In this document: positions 1-7,593 of the stretch, one piece after another | Position numbering within the stretch: position 1 is the first letter of the stretch | How the letters are laid out: every line of letters starts with the position of its first letter | DNA from: an uncultured Alphaproteobacteria bacterium | GTDB taxonomy: Bacteria > Pseudomonadota > Alphaproteobacteria > RF32 > CAG-239 | Direction of reading: 5' to 3' | Length of the DNA: 37,128 nt | Assembly (NCBI GenBank): GCA_944391395.1 | Contig: CALXTI010000013.1 | Span: 1 to 37,128 of the forward strand | Made by a program: the position numbers and the translations under genes | Notes under the pieces: model-generated | The model's input: the letters and a program-made list of their open reading frames with translations, nothing else | What the model was told of the DNA's origin: nothing | Database searches by the model: none

Positions 1-104
1 AAAATAAAGGGTGCCGCCACCGCTGCGGCCGCGAAAAACAAACGGCAAGGGTGTTGAGATGCCGTTGAAGAAGTGGCGGCGTGAATATAAAAGGGGTAAG
101 ACAT
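1..104 (-). CDS. Possible small hydrophobic protein, clipped by the window edge
   Basis: An open frame of 34 codons begins with ATG at 104 on the minus strand and runs off the left edge. A GGGAG ribosome-binding site lies about 6 bases upstream. A promoter-like block (139-170) related to the one in front of the two pilin-like genes lies further upstream. The visible peptide starts MSYPFYIHAATSS and becomes Ala/Phe-rich, so it could be a signal or membrane segment. It does not show the GRSMVEML pilin start seen in the other two copies. I do not recognise it. The call rests on the start, ribosome-binding site and promoter arrangement, not on homology. Confidence 0.35.
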   Translation of the reverse strand, partial: MSYPFYIHAATSSTASQHPCRLFFAAAAVAAPFI

Positions 105-138
105 AACAATTCTCCCAAAAAAGTTGCTCATACGACTC

Positions 139-170
139 ATTATAAACCGTTTTTTTTTGCAACTTTAAAG
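139..170 (-). promoter_or_regulatory. Diverged copy 1 of the pilin-type promoter block (A9 tract)
   Basis: Reading the minus strand: CTTTAAAG, then TTGCAA (162-157), a run of A, CGGTT, then TATAAT (144-139). The A run counted from TTGC is 9 bases, giving only 12 bases between TTGCAA and TATAAT. The block matches the copies at 944-996 and 7594-7646 in order and sequence but is more diverged upstream. It drives leftward, toward the clipped frame at 1-104. Confidence 0.5.
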
Positions 171-307
171 ATTCTCCGGCCAATCTTTTCTTTATCTCAG
201 GTTGTGGGTTATTAAAACTACTTATTTAAAGGAATGCCAACTTTATTTGCGTAATAAAAAACAGCTCAATCGAGATGTTTGATTAATACAGTGGATGAGA
301 AAGTTTT

Positions 308-901
308 TTAAAACAATTCGAATGTTAAAGTACAACTGCTTCCGGTAATGCATTCACTGCATAAAGGTTTGATGTCGTTCAACTTGACATCTTTCAGGCA
401 GGTTTTTGACCCCGTACATTCGGAATCGCCATAAAAAGCACTGCCTTTAGAATTTCCTTCACCACGGTATATCCAAATCATGCGGATACTTTCATGCAAG
501 GGAATCGCTAAATTTAGGACAAGTGAAGCGCATAATTTGGTTTTAAAAGTGTGGTTGCCCTTAAGTTTGCCCGCAGATAAATAATAATCAATTACAAAAT
601 TTGAACGCACAAAAGGCCGAAAAACGACGTCATCGCTTTCTACCGTACCATCATTATTAATTGTAAAATTGCCCGGGAAAAGACCTAATTTATCGAAATA
701 GGGCGCAATGTTGCCGCCTTCTTCTTTCAAGTTTTCGTGTTCAACTAAGCGAGCAATAAAATATCCATGGTTTTGAACAATTTTGTTAACCTTGTATTTT
801 TCCATGGCTTTAGCATAACCCGACATCGCCCCGACGGAAAGTACCCCTATGATTGCTAATACACCAAGCATTTCGACCATACTTCTACCATTTTCCCGCA
901 T
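308..901 (-). CDS. Type IV pilin-like / pseudopilin-like protein, six-cysteine type
   Basis: A 197-residue protein with a class III prepilin-like start: a five-residue leader MRENG, then RSMVE and a hydrophobic helix of about 17 residues. G5 would be the -1 residue and E10 the conserved Glu(+5) for prepilin peptidase. Arg at +1 is atypical, since Phe or Met is usual. After a conserved KAMxKYKxNK stretch the body diverges. The C-terminal third has Cys at 124, 162, 168, 181, 184 and 190, with almost the same spacing as the paralog at 7688-8296. An AGGAG site lies just before ATG at 901. It probably forms or decorates a pilus or secretion pseudopilus, or is a surface protein processed like a pilin; no assembly genes are in the window. 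Transcription is from the block at 944-996. Confidence 0.8.
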   Translation of the reverse strand: MRENGRSMVEMLGVLAIIGVLSVGAMSGYAKAMEKYKVNKIVQNHGYFIARLVEHENLKEEGGNIAPYFDKLGLFPGNFTINNDGTVESDDVVFRPFVRSNFVIDYYLSAGKLKGNHTFKTKLCASLVLNLAIPLHESIRMIWIYRGEGNSKGSAFYGDSECTGSKTCLKDVKLNDIKPLCSECITGSSCTLTFELF

Positions 902-943
902 TATTTTCTCCTAAAAAAGCAAAAGAATATGTATTTTCCCGAT

Positions 944-996
944 ATTCTAAACCGTTTTTTTTTTTTGCAATTTTAAAGAGTCTTTTGGGGATAAGT
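944..996 (-). promoter_or_regulatory. Pilin-type promoter block copy 2 (A12 tract)
   Basis: Positions 948-996 are, on the minus strand, identical over 49 bp to 7594-7642. The block runs from ACTTATCCCC through CTCTTTAAAATTGC, a 12-A tract and CGGTTTA. Candidate -35 TTGCAA is at 970-965 and -10 TAGAAT at 949-944, with a 15-base spacer of ten A plus CGGTT. It lies about 45 bp upstream of the pilin-like start at 901. Confidence 0.65.
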
Positions 997-1090
997 CGCT
1001 ACCGATGTATGATTGTTATATGTGTCGCAGGCAAGCGAAAAGAATGCCATGTCGACGAAGAAATAACGAAAAAAATCTTGTCGAAAGGTA

Positions 1091-1126
1091 AAACAAACGC
1101 CCGGTCTTTCGAACGGGCGTTTGTTT
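1091..1126. terminator. Rho-independent terminator after ptsN
   Basis: A perfect 13-bp stem (1091-1103 with 1114-1126, GC-rich core CGCCCG/CGGGCG) encloses a 10-base loop. It is flanked by A-rich and T-rich runs on both sides. It begins just past the ptsN stop on the minus strand and is likely to work in either direction. Confidence 0.8.
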
Positions 1127-1128
1127 GT

Positions 1129-1572
1129 TTAATTATTTAGAATCGCATAAATCTCTTCACGAGTGCGGGCGGCGCGAAGTTTGTCGCAAATATCTTCATT
1201 CTTTAATATCCGGGATAAAGCAGCCAACGCCGTTAAATGATCTGCGCCGCTGTTTTCCGGAGATATTAAAAGAAAAATCAAATCAACCGGTTTGTCATCA
1301 ACCGCGTTGAAATCTATCGGTGATGCCAACCGGGCAAATGCCGCCGTAACCTTGTTCAGGCCGTCAATGCGAGCGTGCGGAAAAGCTGTTCCGTTGCCGT
1401 AGCCGGTTGAGCCCAAATTTTCACGTTCCCAAATCGAATCGGCAAGAGTGCGTTCATCCATGTGGATTTCTTTGGCCACTTTTGCAGATAATTCTTGTAA
1501 AAGCTGGCGCTTGTTGCTTGCCTTAACTTCGGCAAACACATTGTTAAGCGACAGTATATCAGAGATTTTCAT
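1129..1572 (-). CDS. ptsN: Nitrogen-regulatory PTS EIIA protein (PtsN)
   Basis: This 147-residue protein matches the EIIA(Ntr) family in length and layout. The phosphorylatable histidine is visible as H66 in GTAFPHARIDGL, preceded by the typical RENLGSTGYGNG stretch. EIIA(Ntr) takes phosphate from NPr/EI(Ntr) and signals nitrogen and potassium status. It follows hpf after 11 bases, the classic hpf-ptsN order found downstream of rpoN in proteobacteria, but rpoN is not adjacent here. The ATG at 1572 is the natural start because KISDIL matches the family N-terminus. Transcription probably begins at the hpf promoter and ends at the 1091-1126 hairpin. Confidence 0.92.
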   Translation of the reverse strand: MKISDILSLNNVFAEVKASNKRQLLQELSAKVAKEIHMDERTLADSIWERENLGSTGYGNGTAFPHARIDGLNKVTAAFARLASPIDFNAVDDKPVDLIFLLISPENSGADHLTALAALSRILKNEDICDKLRAARTREEIYAILNN

Positions 1573-1583
1573 AAGCTTTGATC

Positions 1584-2150
1584 CTAGTTGTCTGATTTTG
1601 GTTCAACCCATCCGATGTTGCCGTCTTTGCGGCGGTATACCATGCTGATGTGATTGTTTGCACTGTTGCGGAACATTAAAGCGCCTTCGTTGGACAAGTC
1701 CATCAGCATCACTGCTTCGCTAACGGTGCAAACCGGGATGTTGGCGTCGGTTTCGGCAATCGTAATCGGTGCATCAACATCAACGTCAAGTTCTTCTTCG
1801 GTTTCGTGCAGAGGTAAAACTGCCTGATAAGCCAGTTCCGCCAAACCGATTTTGCTTTTGTGGTCGTTTAATTTGTTTTTGTTGCGGCGCAGGCGGGTGG
1901 CAATATGCTCGTTGGCATTGTCAAAAGCCGAATACGGATCGCCGGCGATGCCCGTGCCTTTCAAAATCATGTTCTTTGCAGGATGAACGGTAACTTCAGC
2001 GCTAAAATCTTCCCCTTCTTTAGAAAAAGCCACAGCACAGCTGATAGGGGCGCTAAAATATTTTGTAACTGAATTTTCGATGTTTTCTTCAACGTGTTTG
2101 CGCAATCTGTCGCCAATATCAACTTGTTTTCCCGTCAATGTAATTTTCAT
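1584..2150 (-). CDS. hpf: Ribosome hibernation promoting factor, long form
   Basis: A 188-residue S30AE/HPF protein. Residues 1-105 form the 30S-binding domain (starts MKITLTGKQVDIGDRLRKHVEE). After a linker rich in Asp and Thr, residues 130-186 form the C-terminal dimerisation domain ending HISMVYRRKDGNIGWVEP. The length identifies the long form, which by itself dimerises 70S into 100S ribosomes in stationary phase. Short-form HPF needs RMF, and none is seen here. A GAGGAAA site precedes ATG 2150. It is the first gene of hpf-ptsN, with a well-spaced promoter overlapped by an inverted repeat (2183-2203). Confidence 0.94.
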   Translation of the reverse strand: MKITLTGKQVDIGDRLRKHVEENIENSVTKYFSAPISCAVAFSKEGEDFSAEVTVHPAKNMILKGTGIAGDPYSAFDNANEHIATRLRRNKNKLNDHKSKIGLAELAYQAVLPLHETEEELDVDVDAPITIAETDANIPVCTVSEAVMLMDLSNEGALMFRNSANNHISMVYRRKDGNIGWVEPKSDN

Positions 2151-2182
2151 AATATTTCCTCGTATTTTTTAATTGATACCTT

Positions 2183-2223
2183 GAATAGAAGTTTATTCTA
2201 TTCTACTTCGAAAAATATATCAA
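2183..2223 (-). promoter_or_regulatory. hpf promoter with overlapping 8-bp inverted repeat
   Basis: On the minus strand, -35 TTGATA (2223-2218) and -10 TAGAAT (2200-2195) are separated by exactly 17 bases. A perfect inverted repeat, GAATAGAA-5-TTCTATTC (2183-2190 and 2196-2203), covers the -10 and expected start site. It could be an operator or, if transcription starts upstream of it, a leader hairpin. Confidence 0.6.
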
Positions 2224-2270
2224 CCTTATTTTACGCAAAAGTCAATAGATTTTATATGTTCCCTGTCTGT

Positions 2271-2981
2271 TCAACGGTATAAATAAAGTTCGTTGCCGTG
2301 GGCTTTAAGCCAGGATTTTCCCAATGCCGCACCGGGGTAGAGTTCTTTGACGCAACGCCAAAATTCGCGCGAGTGGTCGCGGTGCCTTAAATGCGAAACT
2401 TCATGCGCGACCAAATATTCCGTTACGCATATGGGCGCCAAGGCTATCCGCCAGTTATAATTGATGTTGTTTAAAGTGGAACAACTGCCCCAACGAGATG
2501 ATGTGTCTTTAATGGCAACGCTTTTAACCTGACAGCCGATTTTTTCCGCCAGTTCCCGAGAACGGCGCAAAAACTCTTTTTTGGCCTCGCGCACAATGTA
2601 ATCCTTCACTCGCCGATGCAAAAACACTGCATCGCCGCCGATGTATAAAACGCCGTCTTTTTCTTCCGCCGCACGCAGGGTTTCCGGTCGGTGGCAGATT
2701 TTAAGCGGACGGGCAAACAGCGTAAAAGTCTGGCCGTCTTTGAATTCCTGCGTTTTAGGAAGTTTGGCCAAGTGTTCTTCCGCCCACGTTTCATGTCCTT
2801 TAACAAAATCATAGGCTTTTTTGAACGAAACCCGTGGCGGCAGGGTTAGAACCGCCGTTCTTTTTTTGCCGTCTATCCGCAAATTCATCCGTCGACAACG
2901 CGTCGATTTAACAACCTCCAGCGGGAAAGCAAATGAATTTTCCAAATCAAAGGTCTTGCCAGTCAACAAGGTAATCTTCAT
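2271..2981 (-). CDS. YgjP-like zinc metalloprotease-fold protein (M48/WLM, DUF45)
   Basis: A 236-residue protein from ATG 2981, chosen because GAGG lies 9 bases upstream; the in-frame codon at 3008 is TTG. It has the family signature SSRWGSCS, followed by the zinc motif HEVSH (H193, E194, H197) and a further HRDHSREFW segment. Members are predicted metal-dependent hydrolases; the substrate is unknown. The first 35 bases overlap the end of the upstream UPF0260 gene, indicating translational coupling. It is the last gene of the dnaB-led operon. Confidence 0.85.
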   Translation of the reverse strand: MKITLLTGKTFDLENSFAFPLEVVKSTRCRRMNLRIDGKKRTAVLTLPPRVSFKKAYDFVKGHETWAEEHLAKLPKTQEFKDGQTFTLFARPLKICHRPETLRAAEEKDGVLYIGGDAVFLHRRVKDYIVREAKKEFLRRSRELAEKIGCQVKSVAIKDTSSRWGSCSTLNNINYNWRIALAPICVTEYLVAHEVSHLRHRDHSREFWRCVKELYPGAALGKSWLKAHGNELYLYR

Positions 2982-3453
2982 AATCTTTGACCTCGGTTTC
3001 ATTAACAAGTTCGCGTCCGCGCAGCGAGTTGCCCGATGTATGCACCGTTTCCGCCCGCCCGCTTACAAGCGGATGCCACGAAGGCAAATCATAACCGTTG
3101 TCCAAAAGCCAATAAGCGCAGGTTTTGGGCAGCCAGCGCGGCTTTTCGCGTACGGCGCGTAAATCAATGTCGCGGCAATCGGGCACTGCTTCAAAACGAT
3201 GCGCATATATTTTACACAAACAGTTCTGACAGTTCAAAAAACGGCAATAAGTGTTGGTGAATTTGATTTTTCCTTTGATTTCCAGCTTGTTTAAACAGCA
3301 TTTGCCGCAGCCGTCGCATAAGAGCTCCCATTCCTCTTTGCTCATATCTTCGAGTTTTTTATGTTTCCAAAACTCCGGTTTGATATGCTCCATATGCGCG
3401 TAACGACTTTCAGGGTCATATTCCGTTTCAATATCCAGCGACGGCTTTTTCAT
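2947..3453 (-). CDS. UPF0260/YcgN-family cysteine-cluster protein (canonical copy)
   Basis: A 168-residue protein from ATG 3453, which overlaps the TGA of the upstream paralog as ATGA. The in-frame codon 12 bases earlier is GTG and less likely. Features typical of YcgN/YkgJ-type proteins are CDGCGKCC, then YCRF, a CLCKIY segment, PDC, PKTCAYWLL, and the family segment LPSWHPLVSG. The many cysteines suggest binding of zinc or an Fe-S cluster; biochemical function is unknown. It is the more complete of two tandem paralogs. Confidence 0.85.
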   Translation of the reverse strand: MKKPSLDIETEYDPESRYAHMEHIKPEFWKHKKLEDMSKEEWELLCDGCGKCCLNKLEIKGKIKFTNTYCRFLNCQNCLCKIYAHRFEAVPDCRDIDLRAVREKPRWLPKTCAYWLLDNGYDLPSWHPLVSGRAETVHTSGNSLRGRELVNETEVKDYEDYLVDWQDL

Positions 3454-3827
3454 AAATCTTCCCACTCCACAATATGATCTTCCAAATCTTCAGGCTTGAC
3501 CAAAACTTCCGATATACAACGGCCTTTAACGGTGGTTTTGGCGCACGGCGGGCGCTTTTCGAACAAACGACGGTAAGCGCAGGTTTTGGGCATCCAGGCA
3601 ATGTTTTTAACATTGTCTTTGGTTAATTTCAAGCATTCCGGCACCAGCTCGCGGCGGCGGTCATACACCGTGCATAAACATTTTTCCTCATCAAAATAAC
3701 GGCAGATAACATCCGTATAATAAATTTCGCCGCTGTCCTCATCTTGCAGTTTTATCAGGCAGCATTTGCCGCAATGGTCGCAGATGTCTTCCCATTCCTC
3801 TTTTGTATAATCTTCAAGTTTTTTCAT
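3450..3827 (-). CDS. Second UPF0260-like cysteine-cluster protein, shortened paralog
   Basis: A 125-residue paralog of the downstream gene. It shares CDHCGKCC, ICRYF, CLCTVYDRR, VPEC and PKTCAYRRL in order, and a similar C-terminus (EDHIVEWEDL against EDYLVDWQDL). It lacks the LPSWHPL segment, which is replaced by a shorter stretch with two extra cysteines (PPCAKTTVKGRC). Start ATG 3827 lies 5 bases after the dnaB stop, so translation is probably coupled to dnaB. Function is unknown. The loss of a family-conserved segment suggests a changed ligand or partner. Confidence 0.8.
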   Translation of the reverse strand: MKKLEDYTKEEWEDICDHCGKCCLIKLQDEDSGEIYYTDVICRYFDEEKCLCTVYDRRRELVPECLKLTKDNVKNIAWMPKTCAYRRLFEKRPPCAKTTVKGRCISEVLVKPEDLEDHIVEWEDL

Positions 3828-3832
3828 GGGAC

Positions 3833-5305
3833 TTAGCCTATTTGTTCGGGCAGATTTTCTTCATTTGCCAGATTGCCGAACTGGGCAAATTCGCCGTTCC
3901 AGAAAAGTTTGACCGTGCCGGTCGGACCGTGGCGCTGCTTGCCGATGATTACTTCGGCCAGATTGGCGGTTTCGCGGTCTTTTTTCTGCCATTCTTCCAT
4001 GCGGTGCTGGAAGTGGTCCGGTGTTTCGTTTTGCTTGATTTTCGGCTCTTCATTATGGATATAGTAGTTCTCGCGGTAAACAAACATCACAATGTCGGCG
4101 TCTTGTTCAATGGAGCCGGATTCACGCAAATCTGACATCAAAGGGCGCTTGTCATCGCGGGATTCCACCCCGCGGTTTAACTGGGAAAGGGCAATGACCG
4201 GAACTTTTAGCTCTTTGGCCAAAATTTTAAGCCCGCGGGAAATTTCGGAAAGCTCCTGCACGCGGTTACCTTCGTTTTTTTTGTTGTTGCTGCCGGTAAT
4301 CAGTTGGATGTAGTCAATCACGATGAGCCCCAGGCCTTTGGTGCGTTTTAAGCGGCGGGCGCGGGTGCGAATCGAGCCGATGGTTACACCCGGCGTGTCG
4401 TCAATGTATAAAGGAATGCTCTCCAATTCGCGCACGGCGGCAGCAATGCGGGTGAACTGGGCGTTGTCAAGTTCGCCGGTGCGCATTTTGTTGCCGGGGG
4501 TTTGGGTAACGGTTGACAAGATGCGTGATGCCAGCTGGTCGGCCGACATTTCAAGCGAGAAAAACGCCACGCCGCGGTCGTGCGGATCCAAATCTTTGGC
4601 GCGTCCCATATATTCGGCAACATTATAAGCGATGTTAGTTGCCAAGGCGGTTTTACCCATGGCCGGGCGTCCGGCGATAATGATAAGGTCGGAGTTGTTT
4701 AAACCGCCGGTTTTGTAGTCCAAACGTTCCAAACCGGTAGACAGGCCGGAGATTTTCCCCTCTTTTTGATAAGCCTGTTCAATGTAACCCAAAGATGACG
4801 TTAAAGCGGAAGCAAAGTCAATAAACCCGCCTTGGGTCTCGCCTTGGTCAGAAAGACGAAAAAGCTCCTGCTCGGCTTCTTCAATCTGCTCGGTTGCCGA
4901 TAAATCCGCGGTTTCGGCAAACGCTTTGTTGACGATTTCGGTGCCGGTGTTTATCAGCTCACGGCGTAAATATTTATCATACACAAATTGGGCGTAATAT
5001 TCCACATTGGTCATCGGCGAGGCGCTGTCGGCCAATTTTACCAAATAATTTGGCCCTCCGACCTCGTTTAAGCTGCCCTCTTGTTCAAAATAGTTTTTTA
5101 AGGTGATGACGTCGGCAATGTGTCCGCGGCTGATGAGCTTGGACATCACCTCAAAAATTTTGACATGCATCGGGTCGGCAAAATGCTGCGGTTTCAAAAA
5201 CTCCGAAACTTTTTCAAAAGCTTTGTTGTTGGCTAAAATCGCGCCGATTAAAGCCTGCTCGGCTTCAATGTTCTGCGGCAGTTTTGAGGTATCTATGTTT
5301 TCCAT
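3833..5305 (-). CDS. dnaB: Replicative DNA helicase DnaB
   Basis: A 490-residue protein of normal DnaB length. The N-terminal DnaG-interacting domain (LPQNIEAEQALIGAIL and following) is joined by a linker to the RecA-like motor. Walker A GRPAMGKT is at residues 212-219, Walker B is in GLIVIDYIQL, and the R/S-rich LSQLNRGVESR and SDLRESGSIEQDADIV motifs follow. DnaB is the hexameric fork helicase. ATG 5305 (MENIDTSKLPQ) fits the family start; an ATG six codons upstream is also possible and neither has a strong ribosome site. It heads a minus-strand operon with two UPF0260 paralogs and a YgjP-like gene. DnaA-box-like sites lie upstream. Confidence 0.96.
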   Translation of the reverse strand: MENIDTSKLPQNIEAEQALIGAILANNKAFEKVSEFLKPQHFADPMHVKIFEVMSKLISRGHIADVITLKNYFEQEGSLNEVGGPNYLVKLADSASPMTNVEYYAQFVYDKYLRRELINTGTEIVNKAFAETADLSATEQIEEAEQELFRLSDQGETQGGFIDFASALTSSLGYIEQAYQKEGKISGLSTGLERLDYKTGGLNNSDLIIIAGRPAMGKTALATNIAYNVAEYMGRAKDLDPHDRGVAFFSLEMSADQLASRILSTVTQTPGNKMRTGELDNAQFTRIAAAVRELESIPLYIDDTPGVTIGSIRTRARRLKRTKGLGLIVIDYIQLITGSNNKKNEGNRVQELSEISRGLKILAKELKVPVIALSQLNRGVESRDDKRPLMSDLRESGSIEQDADIVMFVYRENYYIHNEEPKIKQNETPDHFQHRMEEWQKKDRETANLAEVIIGKQRHGPTGTVKLFWNGEFAQFGNLANEENLPEQIG

Positions 5306-5389
5306 TTTCAGTCCGTCTTTCATTTGGTTTTATGTTTTCTTCTTTATAAATACAAAATCATGCGGACGGTATGGGAATTTTTTTAAGCC

Positions 5390-5444
5390 TGTGAATAACG
5401 GGGATAAAAAATCTTTGCCGATTAGTGATTACGCTTGTGGATAG
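5390..5444 (-). promoter_or_regulatory. Pair of DnaA-box-like 9-mers between dnaB and galE
   Basis: The minus strand reads TTATTCACA at 5398-5390, a match to the DnaA box TTATNCACA, and CTATCCACA at 5444-5436, one mismatch from TTATCCACA. Both have the same orientation and lie 38 bases apart in the dnaB/galE intergenic region. They could let DnaA adjust dnaB expression. Too few boxes and no AT-rich unwinding element are apparent, so an origin is not claimed. Confidence 0.35.
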
Positions 5445-5455
5445 ATAATTGGCAT

Positions 5456-5484
5456 TTGACCTTCTTGAAATAATTGATTATAAA
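5456..5484 (+). promoter_or_regulatory. galE-terC promoter
   Basis: TTGACC at 5456-5461 and TATAAA at 5479-5484 are separated by exactly 17 bases, near the sigma-70 ideal. The galE ribosome site (AAGGAGGG) and ATG follow about 30 bases after the -10. Confidence 0.65.
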
Positions 5485-5515
5485 AAAGAAGATTTTGAAA
5501 ATTTAAGGAGGGCTT

Positions 5516-6481
5516 ATGCCTAAAGTTTTGGTTATCGGCGGTGCCGGATATATCGGCAGTCATGTCGTAAAAGAGTTGTTGGAAGGCGGTTATGACACGC
5601 TGGTGTTTGACGACCTGTCCACCGGACAAGAAGTCAATCTGTTTAAGGAAGCCGGGTTTGTCCGCGGCAATATCTTAGATAGAAAGGCCTTAGATGCCGT
5701 GATGAGCCAAAATGTAGACGCCGTGGTGCATCTGGCCGGAAAAAAAGCGGTCGGCGAATCGATGGAAAATCCGCAAAAATACGCTGAAAACAACATCAAC
5801 GGTTCGATAAACATTTTGAACTCCATGGTTGATAATGGCGTCAAACATATTGTGTTTTCGTCTTCTGCCGCCGTTTACGGTACGCCGCAATATCTGCCTT
5901 TAGATGAAAAACATCCGCTCAATCCGGTTAACTTTTACGGTTTTAGCAAAATGGAAGTTGAAAATCTGATGGAATGGTACAGCCGTTTGAAAGATTTTAA
6001 TTATATCGCGCTGCGTTATTTTAATGCCGTCGGCTATGCGGCCGACAAAAGTATTACCGGACGCGAAAAAAATCCGCAAAATCTTTTGCCGATTATCATG
6101 GAGGCGGCAACGGGAAAACGCGACGGGTTTGCCATTTTCGGCAGTGATTATGAAACGCCGGACGGCACTTGTTTGCGCGATTATATTCATGTCAGTGATT
6201 TGGCAAGCGCCCATGTGGCGGCTATCCACCGTTTGATGTCGGATAAAAAATCATACAGGCTCAACCTCGGCACCGGCAAGGCGGTTTCGGTCAAAGAAAT
6301 TGTCGATGCCACCGAAAATGTTATCGGCAAAAGGTTGAATTATCGTTATGCAGCGCGGCGTCCGGGCGACCCGGCCGTGGTGGTTGCCAAAGCCGATTTG
6401 GCGCGCGAAGTGCTTAACTGGCGGCCGCGGTATACAGATATTGAGGAAATTATCCGTACGGTTTGGAATTTGGAACTTTAA
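5516..6481 (+). CDS. galE: UDP-glucose 4-epimerase
   Basis: A 321-residue extended SDR enzyme that interconverts UDP-glucose and UDP-galactose. The NAD-binding GGAGYIGSH motif is at residues 8-16, the catalytic region SSSAAVYG around residue 117, and Y141xxxK145 in FYGFSKME. The substrate-side ALRYFNAVGA-type segment and RDYIHVSDLA are also present. The start is fixed by AAGGAGGG five bases upstream of ATG 5516. It lies upstream of terC by 20 bases, presumably in one transcript. It supplies galactose donors for surface polysaccharide. A related epimerase acting on UDP-GlcNAc cannot be excluded from sequence alone. Confidence 0.9.
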   Translation: MPKVLVIGGAGYIGSHVVKELLEGGYDTLVFDDLSTGQEVNLFKEAGFVRGNILDRKALDAVMSQNVDAVVHLAGKKAVGESMENPQKYAENNINGSINILNSMVDNGVKHIVFSSSAAVYGTPQYLPLDEKHPLNPVNFYGFSKMEVENLMEWYSRLKDFNYIALRYFNAVGYAADKSITGREKNPQNLLPIIMEAATGKRDGFAIFGSDYETPDGTCLRDYIHVSDLASAHVAAIHRLMSDKKSYRLNLGTGKAVSVKEIVDATENVIGKRLNYRYAARRPGDPAVVVAKADLAREVLNWRPRYTDIEEIIRTVWNLEL

Positions 6482-6501
6482 TTGTCAAGGAATAACTATC
6501 T

Positions 6502-7479
6502 ATGGAAACTTTAACAAACTTTTTTACCAATCATGCGGTTTTGTCGCAAAACTGGATGTGGACGATTTTCGGCATCAGCGTGATTGTGCTGTTGTTTTTG
6601 GATTTATGTGTTTTTAACCGCAAAAACGAAGAGCCGCATTTTTGGCACACATTATGGATTTGCGTGTTTTATATCGTGATTGCTTTAATCTTCGGTGTGT
6701 TTGTCATTTATGAAGAAGGCGTGGAAAAGGGTATGCTGTATTTTACCGGATATCTTTTGGAAAAGAGTTTGTCGCTTGACAATATTTTTGTAATGTCGGT
6801 GGTGTTTTCCACCATCGGTGTGCCGGCAAAATATCAGCACAGGGTTTTGTTTTGGGGCATCTTGGGCGCCCTTGTGATGCGCGGCATCATGATTTTCTTG
6901 GGCGAAGCTTTGATTTCGCGTTTCCATTGGGTGCTTTATATCTTCTCGGTGTTCCTGATTTATACCGGCATCAAAATGCTGACCGTCAAAGAGGGCGAGG
7001 CAACGCCGTTTAAAGAAACCAAACTTTATAAAACGTTGTCAAAGTTCTTTCATGTAACCCATGAGCTGCATGACCAGCATTTTATGTTTAAAGAAGACGG
7101 GCATTGGCATATCACGCCGCTGTTTTTTGCGTTGATTATTATTGAAACCATGGACGTGATTTTTGCTTTTGACAGTATTCCGGCAATCTTTTTGATTACG
7201 CAAGACGTATTTATCGTTTACACCAGCAATATCTTTGCCATTTTGGGCTTGAGAGCGTTGTATTTTCTGTTGGCGGCGATTATCAACAAATTTACGTATT
7301 TGAAACCGGCGTTGTCCATTATCCTGATTTTCATCGGCTGCAAAATTTTCCTGCCGCACTTCGGGGTAAAAATCGAGGCCTGGCAATCTTTGAGCGTTAC
7401 TTTTGCCGTGTTGCTCGGCGGCATGCTGCTCTCGATTTATAAAGACCATGAAAAAAAAATCGCGGTTGATAAAAAATAA
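6502..7479 (+). CDS. TerC/Alx-family integral membrane protein
   Basis: A 325-residue protein with about eight hydrophobic segments and family motifs: an early LEKSLSLDNIFV, the central GILGALVMRGIMI, and FAFDSIPAIFLI. The acidic residues inside the membrane segments are thought to handle Mn2+ or Ca2+. E. coli Alx exports manganese at high pH, and TerC proteins were first linked to tellurite resistance. No other ter genes are nearby, so a metal-homeostasis role is more likely than tellurite resistance. AAGGA precedes ATG 6502. A terminator hairpin follows. Confidence 0.88.
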   Translation: METLTNFFTNHAVLSQNWMWTIFGISVIVLLFLDLCVFNRKNEEPHFWHTLWICVFYIVIALIFGVFVIYEEGVEKGMLYFTGYLLEKSLSLDNIFVMSVVFSTIGVPAKYQHRVLFWGILGALVMRGIMIFLGEALISRFHWVLYIFSVFLIYTGIKMLTVKEGEATPFKETKLYKTLSKFFHVTHELHDQHFMFKEDGHWHITPLFFALIIIETMDVIFAFDSIPAIFLITQDVFIVYTSNIFAILGLRALYFLLAAIINKFTYLKPALSIILIFIGCKIFLPHFGVKIEAWQSLSVTFAVLLGGMLLSIYKDHEKKIAVDKK

Positions 7480-7498
7480 ATTCGGAAACCATAAAAAA

Positions 7499-7524
7499 GG
7501 CTGTCGGCAACGACAGTCTTTTTT
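7499..7524 (+). terminator. Rho-independent terminator after terC
   Basis: The stem GGCTGTCG/CGACAGTC (7499-7506, 7511-7518) closes a GCAA tetraloop, with one G-T pair, and is followed by six T. Confidence 0.8.
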
Positions 7525-7593
7525 ATAATCCGATTTACAGAGGCTCCATTATCGGACATAAAAGTGTTTGCAAAAATACGACGATAAATGGAA

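Noticed and set aside
853..1140. 95-codon plus-strand open frame running from the pilin gene into the ptsN terminator
   Set aside because: It lies across the pilin start, its promoter block and the terminator, has no ribosome site and gives low-complexity Phe runs from the T tract.
5324..5515. Possible replication origin in the dnaB/galE gap
   Set aside because: Only two DnaA-like boxes are visible, with no clear unwinding element and no dnaA, gidA or parAB nearby.
6502..7479. Tellurite-resistance island
   Set aside because: Only a TerC/Alx-type gene is present; no terA, terB, terD or terZ neighbours, so a metal-homeostasis role is more likely.
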